NCBI RefSeq assembly: GCF_004345365.1
Contig: NZ_SLVF01000003.1
Coordinates: forward strand, 496,001 to 560,000
Direction of reading: 5' to 3'
Source of the DNA: Kribbella sp. VKM Ac-2568
GTDB lineage: Bacteria > Actinomycetota > Actinomycetes > Propionibacteriales > Kribbellaceae
DNA length: 64,000 nucleotides
Shown here: piece after piece, positions 1 to 8,913 of the stretch
Numbering within the stretch: position 1 is the first letter of the stretch
Layout: the number at the start of each line of letters is the position of its first letter
The notes under the pieces: model-generated
What the model saw: only the letters and a program-made list of their open reading frames with translations
Databases searched by the model: none
Told to the model about the DNA's origin: nothing
Program-made: the position numbers and the translations under genes

Positions 1-109
1 GCCTGCAGGCCGGAAGCGACGTTGCTCACGCTCGTTCCGCGGGTCACCGGGGTCGATGGATAACCCGATTTCGTCCCAGCGGTGGGCGCATGTAAGCTAA
101 CGCCGAATT

Positions 110-186
110 CGGGCTGTGGCGCAGCTTGGTAGCGCGCGTCGTTCGGGACGACGAGGTCGCAGGTTCAAATCCTGTCAGCCCGACCA
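110..186 (+). tRNA. tRNA-Pro (CGG anticodon)
   Basis: A cloverleaf can be folded: acceptor arm CGGGCTG pairs with CAGCCCG, the anticodon stem CGTCG/CGACG encloses the loop TTCGGGA with anticodon CGG, and the T-arm carries GGTTCAAATCC. CCA is encoded at 184-186. A TAAGCT hexamer at 93-98 sits where a -10 element would be. The gene decodes CCG proline codons. Confidence 0.97.
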
Positions 187-189
187 CCG

Positions 190-225
190 ATCAGGGCCGG
201 TCACTCATCAGTGACCGGCCCTGAT
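190..225 (+). terminator. Rho-independent terminator of tRNA-Pro
   Basis: A perfect 15-bp stem (190-204 with 211-225) closes a 6-nt loop and is followed by a T-rich tract (TGTTTTCTGT). It starts four bases after the tRNA CCA end. It may also stop transcription of the convergent serine hydrolase gene. Confidence 0.9.
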
Positions 226-236
226 TGTTTTCTGTC

Positions 237-1352
237 TCACGCCACTGCAGCGAGTGGTCCCCAGAAGTAGCCGAAGTTCTCCGTCGGCCCGGCCATGAAC
301 CGCTGGCTCAGCACCACGCCGATCAGGTCGCGCGACGGATCGGTGTAGGCGCTCGTGCCGGCGCCACCGGTCCAGCCGTAGCGACCGACCGCGGTCCACG
401 GTTCGGTCACCGCGGTGTCGACCGCGACGCCCAGCCCCCACGACCAGGCCGGCCCGGCCATCTCAGTCGTCCCGGCCCGCTGCTCGGCCGTCAACTGGTC
501 CCGGGTCAACTCCTCGCGCGACTCCCGCGAGATCAACCGGTCGTCCGCGAGCGCGCCGAGGAACGTCAGGTAGTCCTCGACCGTCGAAACCAGCCCGCCA
601 CCGAAGCTCTCGAACTGCGGCGGCGCGGCGAACGCTTCGTCGTACTCCTCGAAGACCTCCACCCCGTCCGCCGTCGGCCGGTACGACGTGGGCAGGTGCG
701 CCCCGTCTGCCTGGAAACTCGTGGCCGTCAACCCGAGTGGATCCGCGACCCGTTCCTTCAGTACTGCGTGCAGCGGGGCTCCGGCGACTCGGCCGATCAG
801 CACGGACAGCACGTCGATCCCCGTGTGGTACATCCAGCGAGTCCCCGGCTGATAGGCGAGCGGGACCGCCGCAAGTCGGGCCATGTACTCGTCGGCGGAG
901 AACGCCTGCGGCATCGGCCCGTTCCCGACAGCAGCGAACTCCTTGGCCACGGGGACGTCGGTGAAGAAGGCGCCCAGGCCGAGCGTCATCGTCAGCAGGT
1001 GCCGGACGGTGATCGGCCGGTCCGCCGGCACTGTCTGGTCCACCTCAGCCTCAGGTGAAACGAGCACGCGCGGCTCGGCGATCTCCGGCAACCACTCGGC
1101 CACCGGGTCGTCCAGGCCGAAGAGCCCGTCTTCCACCATCGACAGGGCAACGACGGCTCCGACGGGTTTGCTCAGCGAGGCGATCCGGAACCGCGTCCCC
1201 GTCCGCATCGGCTCACTCGACCCGAAGGCGAGCGACCCGGTCGCGAAGTACTCGGTCTCGCCCTGGTGCCGGACGCCGGCCACGATCCCGGGCGCCCAGC
1301 CGGCCGCGACCTGGTCCTCCAGCGAACGCCAGACCGGAGCGAACTTCGACAT
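237..1352 (-). CDS. Serine hydrolase, beta-lactamase/esterase family
   Basis: The 371-residue product looks like a class C beta-lactamase-related serine hydrolase (beta-lactamase/D-alanyl-D-alanine carboxypeptidase/esterase group). The nucleophile motif S-x-x-K is visible as SLSK about 70 residues from the N terminus, followed by a YHT segment in the place of the YxN motif and a GWTGGAGT segment in the place of the third active-site motif. No signal peptide is seen, so a cytoplasmic esterase-like role is more likely than true beta-lactam resistance. The ATG at 1352 is preceded by a GGAGA-type ribosome site, which is why much longer upstream reading was discarded. Substrate is unknown. Confidence 0.87.
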   Translation of the reverse strand: MSKFAPVWRSLEDQVAAGWAPGIVAGVRHQGETEYFATGSLAFGSSEPMRTGTRFRIASLSKPVGAVVALSMVEDGLFGLDDPVAEWLPEIAEPRVLVSPEAEVDQTVPADRPITVRHLLTMTLGLGAFFTDVPVAKEFAAVGNGPMPQAFSADEYMARLAAVPLAYQPGTRWMYHTGIDVLSVLIGRVAGAPLHAVLKERVADPLGLTATSFQADGAHLPTSYRPTADGVEVFEEYDEAFAAPPQFESFGGGLVSTVEDYLTFLGALADDRLISRESREELTRDQLTAEQRAGTTEMAGPAWSWGLGVAVDTAVTEPWTAVGRYGWTGGAGTSAYTDPSRDLIGVVLSQRFMAGPTENFGYFWGPLAAVA

Positions 1353-1436
1353 GCTTCCCCATCTCCTCATCGAGTGCTGCCTTCGTCGAGTGCTGCCACC
1401 GTAGGACGCCATCGGGGCCGACCTAGGCTGTAGGGC

Positions 1437-2075
1437 GTGAGTGGCATGGAGCGGGTAGATCTCGGTGAGGTCGACTACGAGGTCGCGGGCAAGGACATGA
1501 AGACCTGGGTCGAGGAGCGGATCGCGGGTGAGGCCGAGGACAGGTTGTTCCTGCTGAGCCATCCACCGGTGATCACCTACGGCCCCCGGACCTCGCTGGA
1601 CGACCTGCCGGCCGAGACCGCGGCGATCCCGACGGTGGCGGTCGACCGGGGCGGCTTCGCGACGTACCACGGACCGGGCCAACTGGTCGGCTATCTGGTG
1701 ATCGACCTGAAGCAGCGCGGGCCGGTGGACATCGTGCGCTGGGTGGAGAACGGACTGATCGAGGCGCTCGGGTCGCTCGGTTTCCCGTTGGTCCGCCGCG
1801 ACACCCCGAAGGGTGCGAGCAGCCTGGTCGGGGTGTGGACGGAGGACCACCGCAAGCTCTGTTCGATCGGGATGCGGATCCGCCGCGGCGTCACCAGTCA
1901 TGGCTTCTCGATCAACCTCGACCCTGACATGAACGTCTTTCACACGTTCACGACGTGTGGGCTGCACGACGTGACGATGGTCTCCCTGGCCGAACTGGCG
2001 GCCGAGCTCGGCGTACCGGTGCCCACCGACGCCGTACTGCGCGATGCCGTTGCGCGGGCACTGGGCGCTTCCTGA
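1437..2075 (+). CDS. lipB: Octanoyl-ACP:protein N-octanoyltransferase LipB
   Basis: LipB moves octanoyl groups from acyl carrier protein to lipoyl domains of 2-oxoacid dehydrogenases and GcvH, the first step of lipoate synthesis. The 212-residue protein has the family signature RGG-x-T-x-HGPGQ near residues 71-81, the likely catalytic Lys140 (HRK-x-CSIG) and Cys174 in TTCGL. Start is GTG 1437; an ATG nine bases downstream (1446) is an alternative. LipA is not in the window. The gene is divergent from the serine hydrolase. Confidence 0.95.
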   Translation: MSGMERVDLGEVDYEVAGKDMKTWVEERIAGEAEDRLFLLSHPPVITYGPRTSLDDLPAETAAIPTVAVDRGGFATYHGPGQLVGYLVIDLKQRGPVDIVRWVENGLIEALGSLGFPLVRRDTPKGASSLVGVWTEDHRKLCSIGMRIRRGVTSHGFSINLDPDMNVFHTFTTCGLHDVTMVSLAELAAELGVPVPTDAVLRDAVARALGAS

Positions 2076-2120
2076 CGGACGGTGGCGCGGCGGTCGGTGG
2101 TTTGTCGGTAGCCTGCCGCA

Positions 2121-2636
2121 ATGGGTGACGAGCGAGTCGAGTCTGAGGAGCCGGAGGGCGAGGTCGGTCCGGGCATGCCCGATGACCTCGAGGAGCTGCT
2201 CGAACAGGCCGACGAGGAAGCCGCGGAAGAGGCCGACGAGGGGCGTTTCGACGCGCCGCCGTTGCCGCCGCTGCTGATCCTCGCGGTGGTCGGACTGCTG
2301 GCCGGATTCGTCACAGTGGCGCTGGTCTGGCTGAGCGAGCAGGGCTGCGACCGGGTCCGGGACTCGCCGAACTGCGGCACGATGGGCTTCCCGCTGCTGG
2401 TGCTGACCGTGGTCGTGACGATCGTGCTGGCCGCTGTCACGCTGACCCGGCTGGCGATGCCGCGCCCGAAGCTGGTCGCCTTCCTCGGGGTCGCGTTCAT
2501 GCTGCTGATCGTGCTGGCCTTCCTGTCGGACGACCTCTTCTCCACCTGGACCTTGCTTGTCGTCCCGGTGCTGACCGCAGTCACCTTCCTCGTCGCACAC
2601 CTGATCGCCGGATGGTTGGAGCGAGCCGATGTCTGA
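2121..2636 (+). CDS. Small membrane protein with acidic N-terminus
   Basis: No known family is recognised. The 171-residue protein begins with about 45 residues rich in Glu and Asp, then shows four hydrophobic segments (about residues 50-70, 90-112, 117-135 and 142-163), so it should be a four-helix integral membrane protein with a charged cytoplasmic head. It starts 45 bases after lipB and its stop codon lies inside the start of the next gene (8-base overlap), so the two are probably cotranslated. Confidence 0.75.
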   Translation: MGDERVESEEPEGEVGPGMPDDLEELLEQADEEAAEEADEGRFDAPPLPPLLILAVVGLLAGFVTVALVWLSEQGCDRVRDSPNCGTMGFPLLVLTVVVTIVLAAVTLTRLAMPRPKLVAFLGVAFMLLIVLAFLSDDLFSTWTLLVVPVLTAVTFLVAHLIAGWLERADV

Positions 2637-3336
2637 ACTCCCCCGCTACCAGTGCCACCGCGCCGGCGCCACGCCGTCGCTCGACGGCACGCTGACTCAC
2701 CCCGCCTGGGCCGATGCGCCCTGGACGACCGACTTCGTCGACATCCGCGGCGACCAGCCCACGCCCCGGTACCGGACCCGGGCGAAGCTGCTGTACGACG
2801 ACGAGTACTTGTACGTCGGCGCGCAACTGGAGGAACCGCACGTCTGGTCCACGATGGCCGAGCGCAACACCATGCTGTTCGAGGAGAACAACTTCGAGCT
2901 GTTCCTCGACCCGGACGGCGACGGCCTGAACTACTACGAGTTCGAGATCAACCCGCTCGGCACGATCTGGGAACTCACCCTGCCCAAGCCGTACTCCGAG
3001 GGCGGCGTGGCGGTGGACCCGACGAACCTGCCGGGCCTGCGGACCGCAGTACAGGTGGACGGGACGCTGAACGACCCGTCGGACACGGACAACGGGTGGT
3101 CGGTGGAGTTCGCGCTGCCGTGGACCGACCTCGCGACGTACAACCAGGGTCAGACGCCACCGCGGCCCGGTGACGAGTGGCGGATGAACCTGATGCGGAT
3201 CGAGTGGGACCACGAGGTCGTGGACGGCGGGTACCGCAAGGGGAGCCAACAGGACTTCTGGGTCTGGTCGCCGCAGTACGTGGTCGACATGCACAAGCCG
3301 GCCCACTGGGGCGTGCTCGAGTTCACCGCGTCCTGA
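2629..3336 (+). CDS. CBM9-like carbohydrate-binding domain protein
   Basis: The 235-residue protein resembles family-9 carbohydrate-binding module proteins: it opens with the typical LDG-x-L-x-x-P-x-W-x-x-A pattern (residues 19-30), followed by AKLLYDDEYLYVG and a NNFELFLDPDGD segment that is common near the calcium/ligand site. No signal peptide or catalytic domain is visible, so it may act in the cytoplasm or be a stand-alone sugar-binding unit. It overlaps the upstream membrane gene by 8 bases. Confidence 0.8.
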   Translation: MSELPRYQCHRAGATPSLDGTLTHPAWADAPWTTDFVDIRGDQPTPRYRTRAKLLYDDEYLYVGAQLEEPHVWSTMAERNTMLFEENNFELFLDPDGDGLNYYEFEINPLGTIWELTLPKPYSEGGVAVDPTNLPGLRTAVQVDGTLNDPSDTDNGWSVEFALPWTDLATYNQGQTPPRPGDEWRMNLMRIEWDHEVVDGGYRKGSQQDFWVWSPQYVVDMHKPAHWGVLEFTAS

Positions 3337-3406
3337 TCGGCCGGCTCGAGAGGTTCGGCCGCTCAGAGTGACCCCCGCCCGGGCGGCGATCCGGGGCGAG
3401 GTGACA

Positions 3407-4522
3407 ATGAGTCATATGGCCGAGGATCTTCGCGCCCGGCGCGCGGCGCACCTGCTCGACTTGGTGCACCGTGCGGACCGGCGCCTGCGCGGGCCGGACC
3501 AGTTGCGCTGGGCAACATTGCTGCGGGCCGAGACCGGCGGCCTGGACTCGGCGATCCGCTGGTCCGCCGAACACGATCCCCCGCTCGGCCTGCGACTGGT
3601 GGCCGGGCTGTCGACGTACTGGTGGATGCATGGTCTGCGCGGTGACGCCGCGAGGTCCGCGCGCTGCGTGCTGACTGCGCTCGGGCCGCGGGTGCCGGAC
3701 GGGCTCAGCGAGGAGTACCTGCTCGCAGTACTGCTGGCTGCCGGTCAGCAGGATGACTCCGGGTTCGATCTGGCTGAGCATGTCGAGCAGGCCGCGCTGG
3801 TCGTGCAGAGCCTGGACGAGCCGTTCACGCACCCAGTGACCTTGCTGCTGTGGTCGATCGTGTTCGGGCCATTCGTCGCGCCGGGCCAGGTCGCTGACGT
3901 GCTCGCGCGGAACACGACCAGCCTCGACCCGTGGGCGCTGGCAGTTATCGAGCTTTGCGCCGGATACCCCCGGCTGACCGGCAGCGACCCTGACATGTCC
4001 GAGAAGGCCCTGCAGGAGGCTCTGGCGCAGTTCCGGCTGATAGGAGACCGGTGGGGCGTCTCACTGGCTCTGAGCGCCCTTGCGGAGCTCGCGGCCTGGT
4101 CGGGGCAGTTGGGGCAGTGCCAGGAGCTCACCGGCCAGGCTCTGGCCGTCACGGAGGAGCTCGGAGCTGACGAGGACTCCTCGCTGCTGCTGTGCCGTCG
4201 CGCCGACCTACACCTGCGCCTGGGTGAGCTGCTTGCTGCCCGCAGGGACTACCAGCGCGCACTGCAGCTCGGGAACGCGGCGGAGACGTGCGCGGCCGCA
4301 CGGATCGGCCTCGCCAGAGCAGCCCGGTACGGCGGGGATCTCCCTGCGGCCAGGGAGTTCGCGCTGGCGGCGCTGGAAGGGTGTCCCGACAGCGGTGAGC
4401 TGGCCCGGGCCGAGGCCCTCGGCGAACTCGAGGCGATCGCCACGGCCGAAGGTGATCCTGTGGCACCGGCCACACCTGGCGGCTCTCGCCGGATAACCGG
4501 GCGCTGGTTAGAGTCGGGCTGA
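3407..4522 (+). CDS. Orphan TPR protein resembling the C-terminal part of AfsR/SARP-type ATPase regulators
   Basis: The 371-residue product is helical and repetitive. Its start (GGLDSAIRWS...LRLVAGLSTYWWMHG, about residues 44-70) matches the region that follows the NB-ARC ATPase domain in AfsR- and LuxR-type actinobacterial regulators, and the rest reads as TPR-like pairs of helices. No DNA-binding domain or Walker A motif is present, so it is either a free-standing TPR scaffold or a relic of a larger regulator. The ATG at 3407 has GAGG seven bases upstream; in-frame GTG codons at 3368 and 3401 are less likely. Confidence 0.7.
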   Translation: MSHMAEDLRARRAAHLLDLVHRADRRLRGPDQLRWATLLRAETGGLDSAIRWSAEHDPPLGLRLVAGLSTYWWMHGLRGDAARSARCVLTALGPRVPDGLSEEYLLAVLLAAGQQDDSGFDLAEHVEQAALVVQSLDEPFTHPVTLLLWSIVFGPFVAPGQVADVLARNTTSLDPWALAVIELCAGYPRLTGSDPDMSEKALQEALAQFRLIGDRWGVSLALSALAELAAWSGQLGQCQELTGQALAVTEELGADEDSSLLLCRRADLHLRLGELLAARRDYQRALQLGNAAETCAAARIGLARAARYGGDLPAAREFALAALEGCPDSGELARAEALGELEAIATAEGDPVAPATPGGSRRITGRWLESG

Positions 4523-4552
4523 CCCAGCCCAGAGGTGCAACGGAGCAGCCTG

Positions 4553-5341
4553 ATGGACAAGACGTACGACTCGCCGCAGGCCGCGGTCTACGACATCGGC
4601 GACGGCGCGAGCCTCGCGGTCGGCGGCTTCGGGCTGTGCGGAAACCCGATGCAGCTGATCAGTGCGATCCACGACAAGGGCGTGAGCGGCCTCAGTGTCG
4701 TCTCGAACAACTGCGGCGTCGACGACTGGGGTCTCGGCATCCTGCTCGCGGACAAGCGGATCGCCAAGATGACCTCGTCGTACGTCGGGGAGAACAAGGA
4801 GTTCGCCCGGCAGTTCCTGTCCGGCGAGCTGGAGGTCGAGCTGACCCCGCAGGGCACGCTGGCCGAGAAGCTCCGCGCGGGTGGCTGCGGAATCGCCGCC
4901 TTCTTCACGCTGGCGGGCGTCGGCACCCAGGTCGCGGACGGCGGGCTGCCGCAGAAGTACAACGAGGACGGCTCGGTCGCGAAGGCCTCGGAGCCGAAGG
5001 AGACCCGGGAGATCAACGGCACGACGTATGTGCTGGAGGAGTCGATCACCACCGACTTCGGCCTGGTGCACGCGCTGAAGGGGGACACCCACGGCAACCT
5101 GGTGTTCGACCGCAGCGCGCGCAACTTCAACCCGCTGGCCGCGATGGCCGGCCGGGTCACCATCGCGCAGGTCGAGGAGCTGGTCCAGCCTGGTGAGCTG
5201 AACCCCGACGAGATCCATCTGCCCGGCGTCTACGTCCAGCGAGTCGTTGCCGTAGGCAAGGACATCGAGAAGCGGATCGAGAAGCGCACTGTACAACCTA
5301 GGGAAGCCTATGAGGCGGCCCGCGAGAAGCTGGAGGCCTGA
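4553..5341 (+). CDS. scoA: 3-oxoacid CoA-transferase, subunit A
   Basis: This is the alpha subunit of a succinyl-CoA:3-ketoacid (or acetate/butyrate-type) CoA-transferase, which passes CoA between succinyl-CoA and 3-oxoacids such as acetoacetate. The 262-residue sequence has the typical opening MDKx[23 protein letters not shown] and the GxGTxVADGG segment. ATG 4553 is chosen because CGGAG lies just upstream; a GTG at 4535 is in frame. It is followed after one base by the beta subunit. Confidence 0.95.
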   Translation: MDKTYDSPQAAVYDIGDGASLAVGGFGLCGNPMQLISAIHDKGVSGLSVVSNNCGVDDWGLGILLADKRIAKMTSSYVGENKEFARQFLSGELEVELTPQGTLAEKLRAGGCGIAAFFTLAGVGTQVADGGLPQKYNEDGSVAKASEPKETREINGTTYVLEESITTDFGLVHALKGDTHGNLVFDRSARNFNPLAAMAGRVTIAQVEELVQPGELNPDEIHLPGVYVQRVVAVGKDIEKRIEKRTVQPREAYEAAREKLEA

Positions 5342-5342
5342 G

Positions 5343-5972
5343 ATGCCACTCACCCGTGAGCAGATGGCAGCCCGCGCCGCCGCGGAACTCGAGGACGGCT
5401 CGTACGTGAACCTGGGCATCGGCCTGCCGACCCTGGTACCCAACTACATCCCGGACGGCGTCACCGTCGTGCTGCAGAGCGAGAACGGCATCCTCGGCGT
5501 CGGGCCGTACCCGGTCGAGGGCGAGGAGGACCCGGACCTGATCAACGCAGGCAAGGAGACCGTCACGACGTTGCCGGGCGCGTCCTACTTCGACTCGTCG
5601 CTGTCCTTCGGGATGATCCGCGGCGGCGCCATCGACGCGGCCATCCTGGGCGCGATGCAGGTGTCGGCCACCGGCGACCTGTCGAACTGGATGATCCCCG
5701 GCAAGATGGTCAAGGGCATGGGCGGCGCGATGGACCTCGTGCACGGCGCCAAGAAGGTGATCGTGCTGATGGAGCATGTCGCAAAGGACGGCTCGCACAA
5801 GATCCTGCAGGAGTGCGACCTGCCCTACACCGGCCGCGGCGTGGTCAACCGGATCATCACCGACCTCGCGGTCCTCGACGTGACGGACGACGGCCTGCGG
5901 CTCGTGGAACTCGCCGACGGCGTCACCTTCGACGAGCTCCAGGAGAAGACCGGAGCCCCGATCAAGCAATGA
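5343..5972 (+). CDS. scoB: 3-oxoacid CoA-transferase, subunit B
   Basis: The 209-residue beta subunit carries the catalytic glutamate in QSENGILG (Glu47), which forms the covalent CoA thioester in this family. Other family signatures are [24 protein letters not shown] and [13 protein letters not shown]. Only one base separates it from subunit A, so the two form an operon and a heteromer. It allows ketone-body or branched-chain 3-oxoacid use. The 220 bases that follow contain no gene and lead into the sugar kinase. Confidence 0.95.
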   Translation: MPLTREQMAARAAAELEDGSYVNLGIGLPTLVPNYIPDGVTVVLQSENGILGVGPYPVEGEEDPDLINAGKETVTTLPGASYFDSSLSFGMIRGGAIDAAILGAMQVSATGDLSNWMIPGKMVKGMGGAMDLVHGAKKVIVLMEHVAKDGSHKILQECDLPYTGRGVVNRIITDLAVLDVTDDGLRLVELADGVTFDELQEKTGAPIKQ

Positions 5973-6192
5973 ACCGCGCATCGTCCGGGTGCTTCGGCGG
6001 GCTCCGTCGATCACCCGGCCGGTCGCCTGGCCGGCCACGCTTCCGGCTGCTCTTCCGGGTTGCGCTGCCGACCGCGAACAGTACGCGCGTCGTGACCATG
6101 TGTTGACCTTCCCGCCTGAGCCCTTCCGCGCGGTGCCCTCGAAGGCCACCCTTGACCCCTGTCGGTTGTCGGCCTCGGTGAGGATGGAATGC

Positions 6193-7077
6193 ATGGACCT
6201 GGATGTCTTCGTGATCGGCGGCGTGGGAATCGACACCATCGTGCGAGTGCCGGGGCTGCCGCTGCCCCCCGAGGAGACGGTCCACGTCCAGCCGGTTCGG
6301 TCCTACATCGGCCACACCGGCCACGGCGTCGTACTCGGCTGTCACCAGCTCGGCCTCGCCACTGGACTCGCCGATGTCATCGGTGATGATCCCGAGGGCG
6401 CGCGGATCCGCTCGGCGTACGCGGACCTCGGCCTGCCGCTGGCGGTCGCGATCCACCCGAGCGGCACCCGCCGATCGGTCAACCTGGTCGGCCCGGACGG
6501 CCGCCGCCTCTCCCTGTACGACGGCCGGCAGCCGTGGGGCCTACGGGTGGACCCGAACCTCTGGCGCGGCAACGTCGCCCGGGCCCGGCACGTGCACGTG
6601 TCGATCATGGATTTCGCGCGCTGGGCTCTCCCGGACGTGCTGGCGGCCAACTGCACGGTGTCCACCGACCTGCACGACTGGGACGGCGAGAACGAGTACC
6701 ACCGGGACTTCGCGCAGGCGGCGGACGTGGTCTTCGTGTCGACCAGTGCCCTGCGGGACAAGGCGATCGACTGGATCTTCGCGAGCGGCCGGGCCCAGGT
6801 GGTGGTCGCGATGGCCGGCTCCGAAGGCAGCTACCTGTACGTCCGTGACGGGGAGCCGGTGCACATTCGCCCAGTACACATCCCGGGCCGTCCGGTCGTC
6901 GACACGAACGGCGCCGGGGACGCCTACGTGTCGGCCTTCCTCACCACCTGGCTGGACGGCAGGAGCTACCAGGAGGCGGCCGAGGCGGGCTCCATCGCCG
7001 GCGCCTGGGCCTGCGGCTCCCCCGGCACTCACACCGACCTGATCACCGCCGAACAACTGATGCTGCTGCGCGTATAA
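6193..7077 (+). CDS. PfkB-family carbohydrate kinase
   Basis: The 294-residue protein is a ribokinase/PfkB-type kinase. The N-terminal signature GGVGIDTIVRVPGLP is followed by a GHTGHG stretch in the sugar-binding loop, and the C-terminal active-site motif reads DTNGAGDAY with the catalytic Asp in GAGD. The substrate cannot be told from sequence; sugar or nucleoside kinases are both possible. Starts at 6184 and 6193 are both in frame; GTGAGG immediately before 6184 gives a proper ribosome-site spacing only for 6193. No obvious operon partner exists. Confidence 0.88.
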   Translation: MDLDVFVIGGVGIDTIVRVPGLPLPPEETVHVQPVRSYIGHTGHGVVLGCHQLGLATGLADVIGDDPEGARIRSAYADLGLPLAVAIHPSGTRRSVNLVGPDGRRLSLYDGRQPWGLRVDPNLWRGNVARARHVHVSIMDFARWALPDVLAANCTVSTDLHDWDGENEYHRDFAQAADVVFVSTSALRDKAIDWIFASGRAQVVVAMAGSEGSYLYVRDGEPVHIRPVHIPGRPVVDTNGAGDAYVSAFLTTWLDGRSYQEAAEAGSIAGAWACGSPGTHTDLITAEQLMLLRV

Positions 7078-7080
7078 CTG

Positions 7081-7980
7081 TCAGAGGTGTGCTGGGTCGA
7101 GCGTGCGGCTGACGCCTCGCACGACGTCGGCGAAGAGTTCCAGCGACTTCGACGGCGGCTCGTCGCGATGGGCGAGCATCACCGCCGCGTAGTCATCGGC
7201 GAGCGGCACGAAGACGACGCCGCCGTTGCGCAAACTCCTTGTGGACAAGGGCAATCGCGTCACCCCGAGGCCGGCGGCCACCAGCGCGAGCAGGTTCTGC
7301 GGACTGGTTCCCCGCTGCACGACGCGGGGAACGTAACCCGCCCGCGCGAAGGCCCGGTCGTACTCCCGGTGCCATGGCGGCCAGGAACTCCTGGCCGTCA
7401 ACAACCAGGATTCGTCGGCCAGCTCGGCCAGGGCGATTTCGTCGCGAGCGGCCAGCGGATGCCCTTCCGGCAGCACCGCCGCGACCGGCTCGTCCAGCAG
7501 ATGCTCCGTCGCCAGGTCGTCGACCAGAGGTGGTCGCGTCAGGCCCGCGTCGAACTCGCCGTTCCGCAGACCGGCCACCAGCTTGGCGATCGACACCTCC
7601 TGCGCCTGCAGGTCGACAGCCGGATGCCGCTCGCGGAACGCCCGCACGACCGGCGGCATCAAGTAGTTCGCGACGGAGCTGAGGAAACCCACCCGGAGCG
7701 GGCCGATCTCACCCGACGCGGCCTGCCGCACCAGTGCGGTGACCCGATCCGCCTCGGCCAGGAGCTTGCGGGCTTCGGGCAGCAACACCCTGCCGACCAC
7801 CGTCAGCCGGACCCCGCGAGACGTGCGCTCGAGCAACGCCGCGCCGTACTGGGCCTCCAACTGGCGCAACTGCTGGGACAGGGATTGCTGCGCGATGTGC
7901 AACCGTCCCGCCGCCTGGGTCAGACTGCCCTCTTCGACGATCGCGACGAACGACCGCAACAGGCGGAGTTCGGGAGTCAC
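7081..7980 (-). CDS. LysR-family transcriptional regulator
   Basis: The 299-residue protein has an N-terminal LysR winged helix-turn-helix (residues 1-60, with EEGSLTQAAGRLHIAQQSLSQQ-type pattern split over residues 17-38) and a C-terminal periplasmic-binding-like effector domain. GTG 7980 is chosen because the family begins with about this length before the helix-turn-helix. It is transcribed divergently from the short-chain dehydrogenase at 8067, with a perfect inverted repeat in the 86-base gap, so it most likely controls that gene and itself. Confidence 0.93.
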   Translation of the reverse strand: MTPELRLLRSFVAIVEEGSLTQAAGRLHIAQQSLSQQLRQLEAQYGAALLERTSRGVRLTVVGRVLLPEARKLLAEADRVTALVRQAASGEIGPLRVGFLSSVANYLMPPVVRAFRERHPAVDLQAQEVSIAKLVAGLRNGEFDAGLTRPPLVDDLATEHLLDEPVAAVLPEGHPLAARDEIALAELADESWLLTARSSWPPWHREYDRAFARAGYVPRVVQRGTSPQNLLALVAAGLGVTRLPLSTRSLRNGGVVFVPLADDYAAVMLAHRDEPPSKSLELFADVVRGVSRTLDPAHL

Positions 7981-7988
7981 GCCTCGAT

Positions 7989-8015
7989 CCTGCCACAGTC
8001 TGTGGCTGTGGCAGG
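7989..8015. promoter_or_regulatory. Probable LysR operator (perfect inverted repeat)
   Basis: CCTGCCACAG (7989-7998) and CTGTGGCAGG (8006-8015) are exact inverted repeats separated by 7 bases. The layout (dyad in the intergenic region between a LysR gene and its divergent target) is what is expected for the recognition site of this family. Which regulator binds is inferred from position only. Confidence 0.7.
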
Positions 8016-8066
8016 TCAGCCGATTACTGTTTCCGCACGGCAGCCGGCCGAACCTACGGTCGAGCC

Positions 8067-8906
8067 ATGTCATCAATCACTGAAGGCCGGGTCTGGCTGA
8101 TCACCGGCTGCTCCTCCGGCTTCGGCCGCGCCATCGCCGACGCCGCCCTCGCTGCTGGCGACCGCGTGGTGGCCTCCGCCCGCAACCTGCGAACCCTCGA
8201 AGAACTCGCCCGTACTGCGCCCGACCGCGTGCACGTGGTCGGCCTCGACGTCACCCGGCAGGCCGACATCGACGCCGCCGTGGCGTCTACTCTCGACCGG
8301 TTCGGGCGGATCGACGTACTCGTGAACAACGCCGGCTACGGCTCGGTCGGCGCGGTGGAGGAGATCGTCGAGGCCGACCTGCGCGCCCTGATGGACACGA
8401 TGTTCTTCGGAGCGGTCGCCCTCACTCAGGCGGTCCTCCCCGTACTGCGATCCCAGGGCAGCGGCACGATCGTCCAGCTCAGCTCGCAGGGTGGCCAGCT
8501 GTCACCGCCCGGTTTCGGCGCCTACTGCTCGGCCAAGTTCGCGCTGGAAGCGATGACGGAGTCGCTGGCCGCCGAGATCACCCCGCTCGGCTTGCGGGCG
8601 TTGATCGTCGAGCCGGGCGCATTCCGCACCGAGTTCGGCGGCAGTCGACTCCACCACTCGCCCGAGAACCCGGCGTACGCCGAGACCGTGGGCCCGACGC
8701 GAGCCATGATCGACAGCGCCGACGGCACCCAGCCGGGCGATCCGGCCAAGGCCGCGGCGGCGATCCTCACCGCCCTCGACGCCGACAACCCGCCGCTCAG
8801 GCTGGCGCTCGGGAACGATGCCGTCGACAACATCCGCGTGAAGCACGCGCAGCTCGCCGACGACCTGAACACCTGGGAGAAGCTCTCCCGCTCGACCGAC
8901 CTCTGA
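8067..8906 (+). CDS. Short-chain dehydrogenase/reductase
   Basis: A classical SDR of 279 residues: the nucleotide-binding motif TGCSSGFG (residues about 13-20), the NNAG motif, a catalytic Ser in QLSSQGG and the YxxxK pair in YCSAKFAL are all present, followed by the EPGAFRTEF segment common in this subgroup. It should oxidise or reduce an alcohol/carbonyl substrate with NAD(P). The divergent LysR gene is its likely regulator. The substrate is not predictable. Confidence 0.93.
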   Translation: MSSITEGRVWLITGCSSGFGRAIADAALAAGDRVVASARNLRTLEELARTAPDRVHVVGLDVTRQADIDAAVASTLDRFGRIDVLVNNAGYGSVGAVEEIVEADLRALMDTMFFGAVALTQAVLPVLRSQGSGTIVQLSSQGGQLSPPGFGAYCSAKFALEAMTESLAAEITPLGLRALIVEPGAFRTEFGGSRLHHSPENPAYAETVGPTRAMIDSADGTQPGDPAKAAAAILTALDADNPPLRLALGNDAVDNIRVKHAQLADDLNTWEKLSRSTDL

Positions 8907-8913
8907 GCCGGGG

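Noticed and set aside
237..2600. 787-codon open frame on the minus strand
   Set aside because: Only the part from 1352 downwards has family features; the rest is a GC-rich shadow of lipB and the membrane protein gene.
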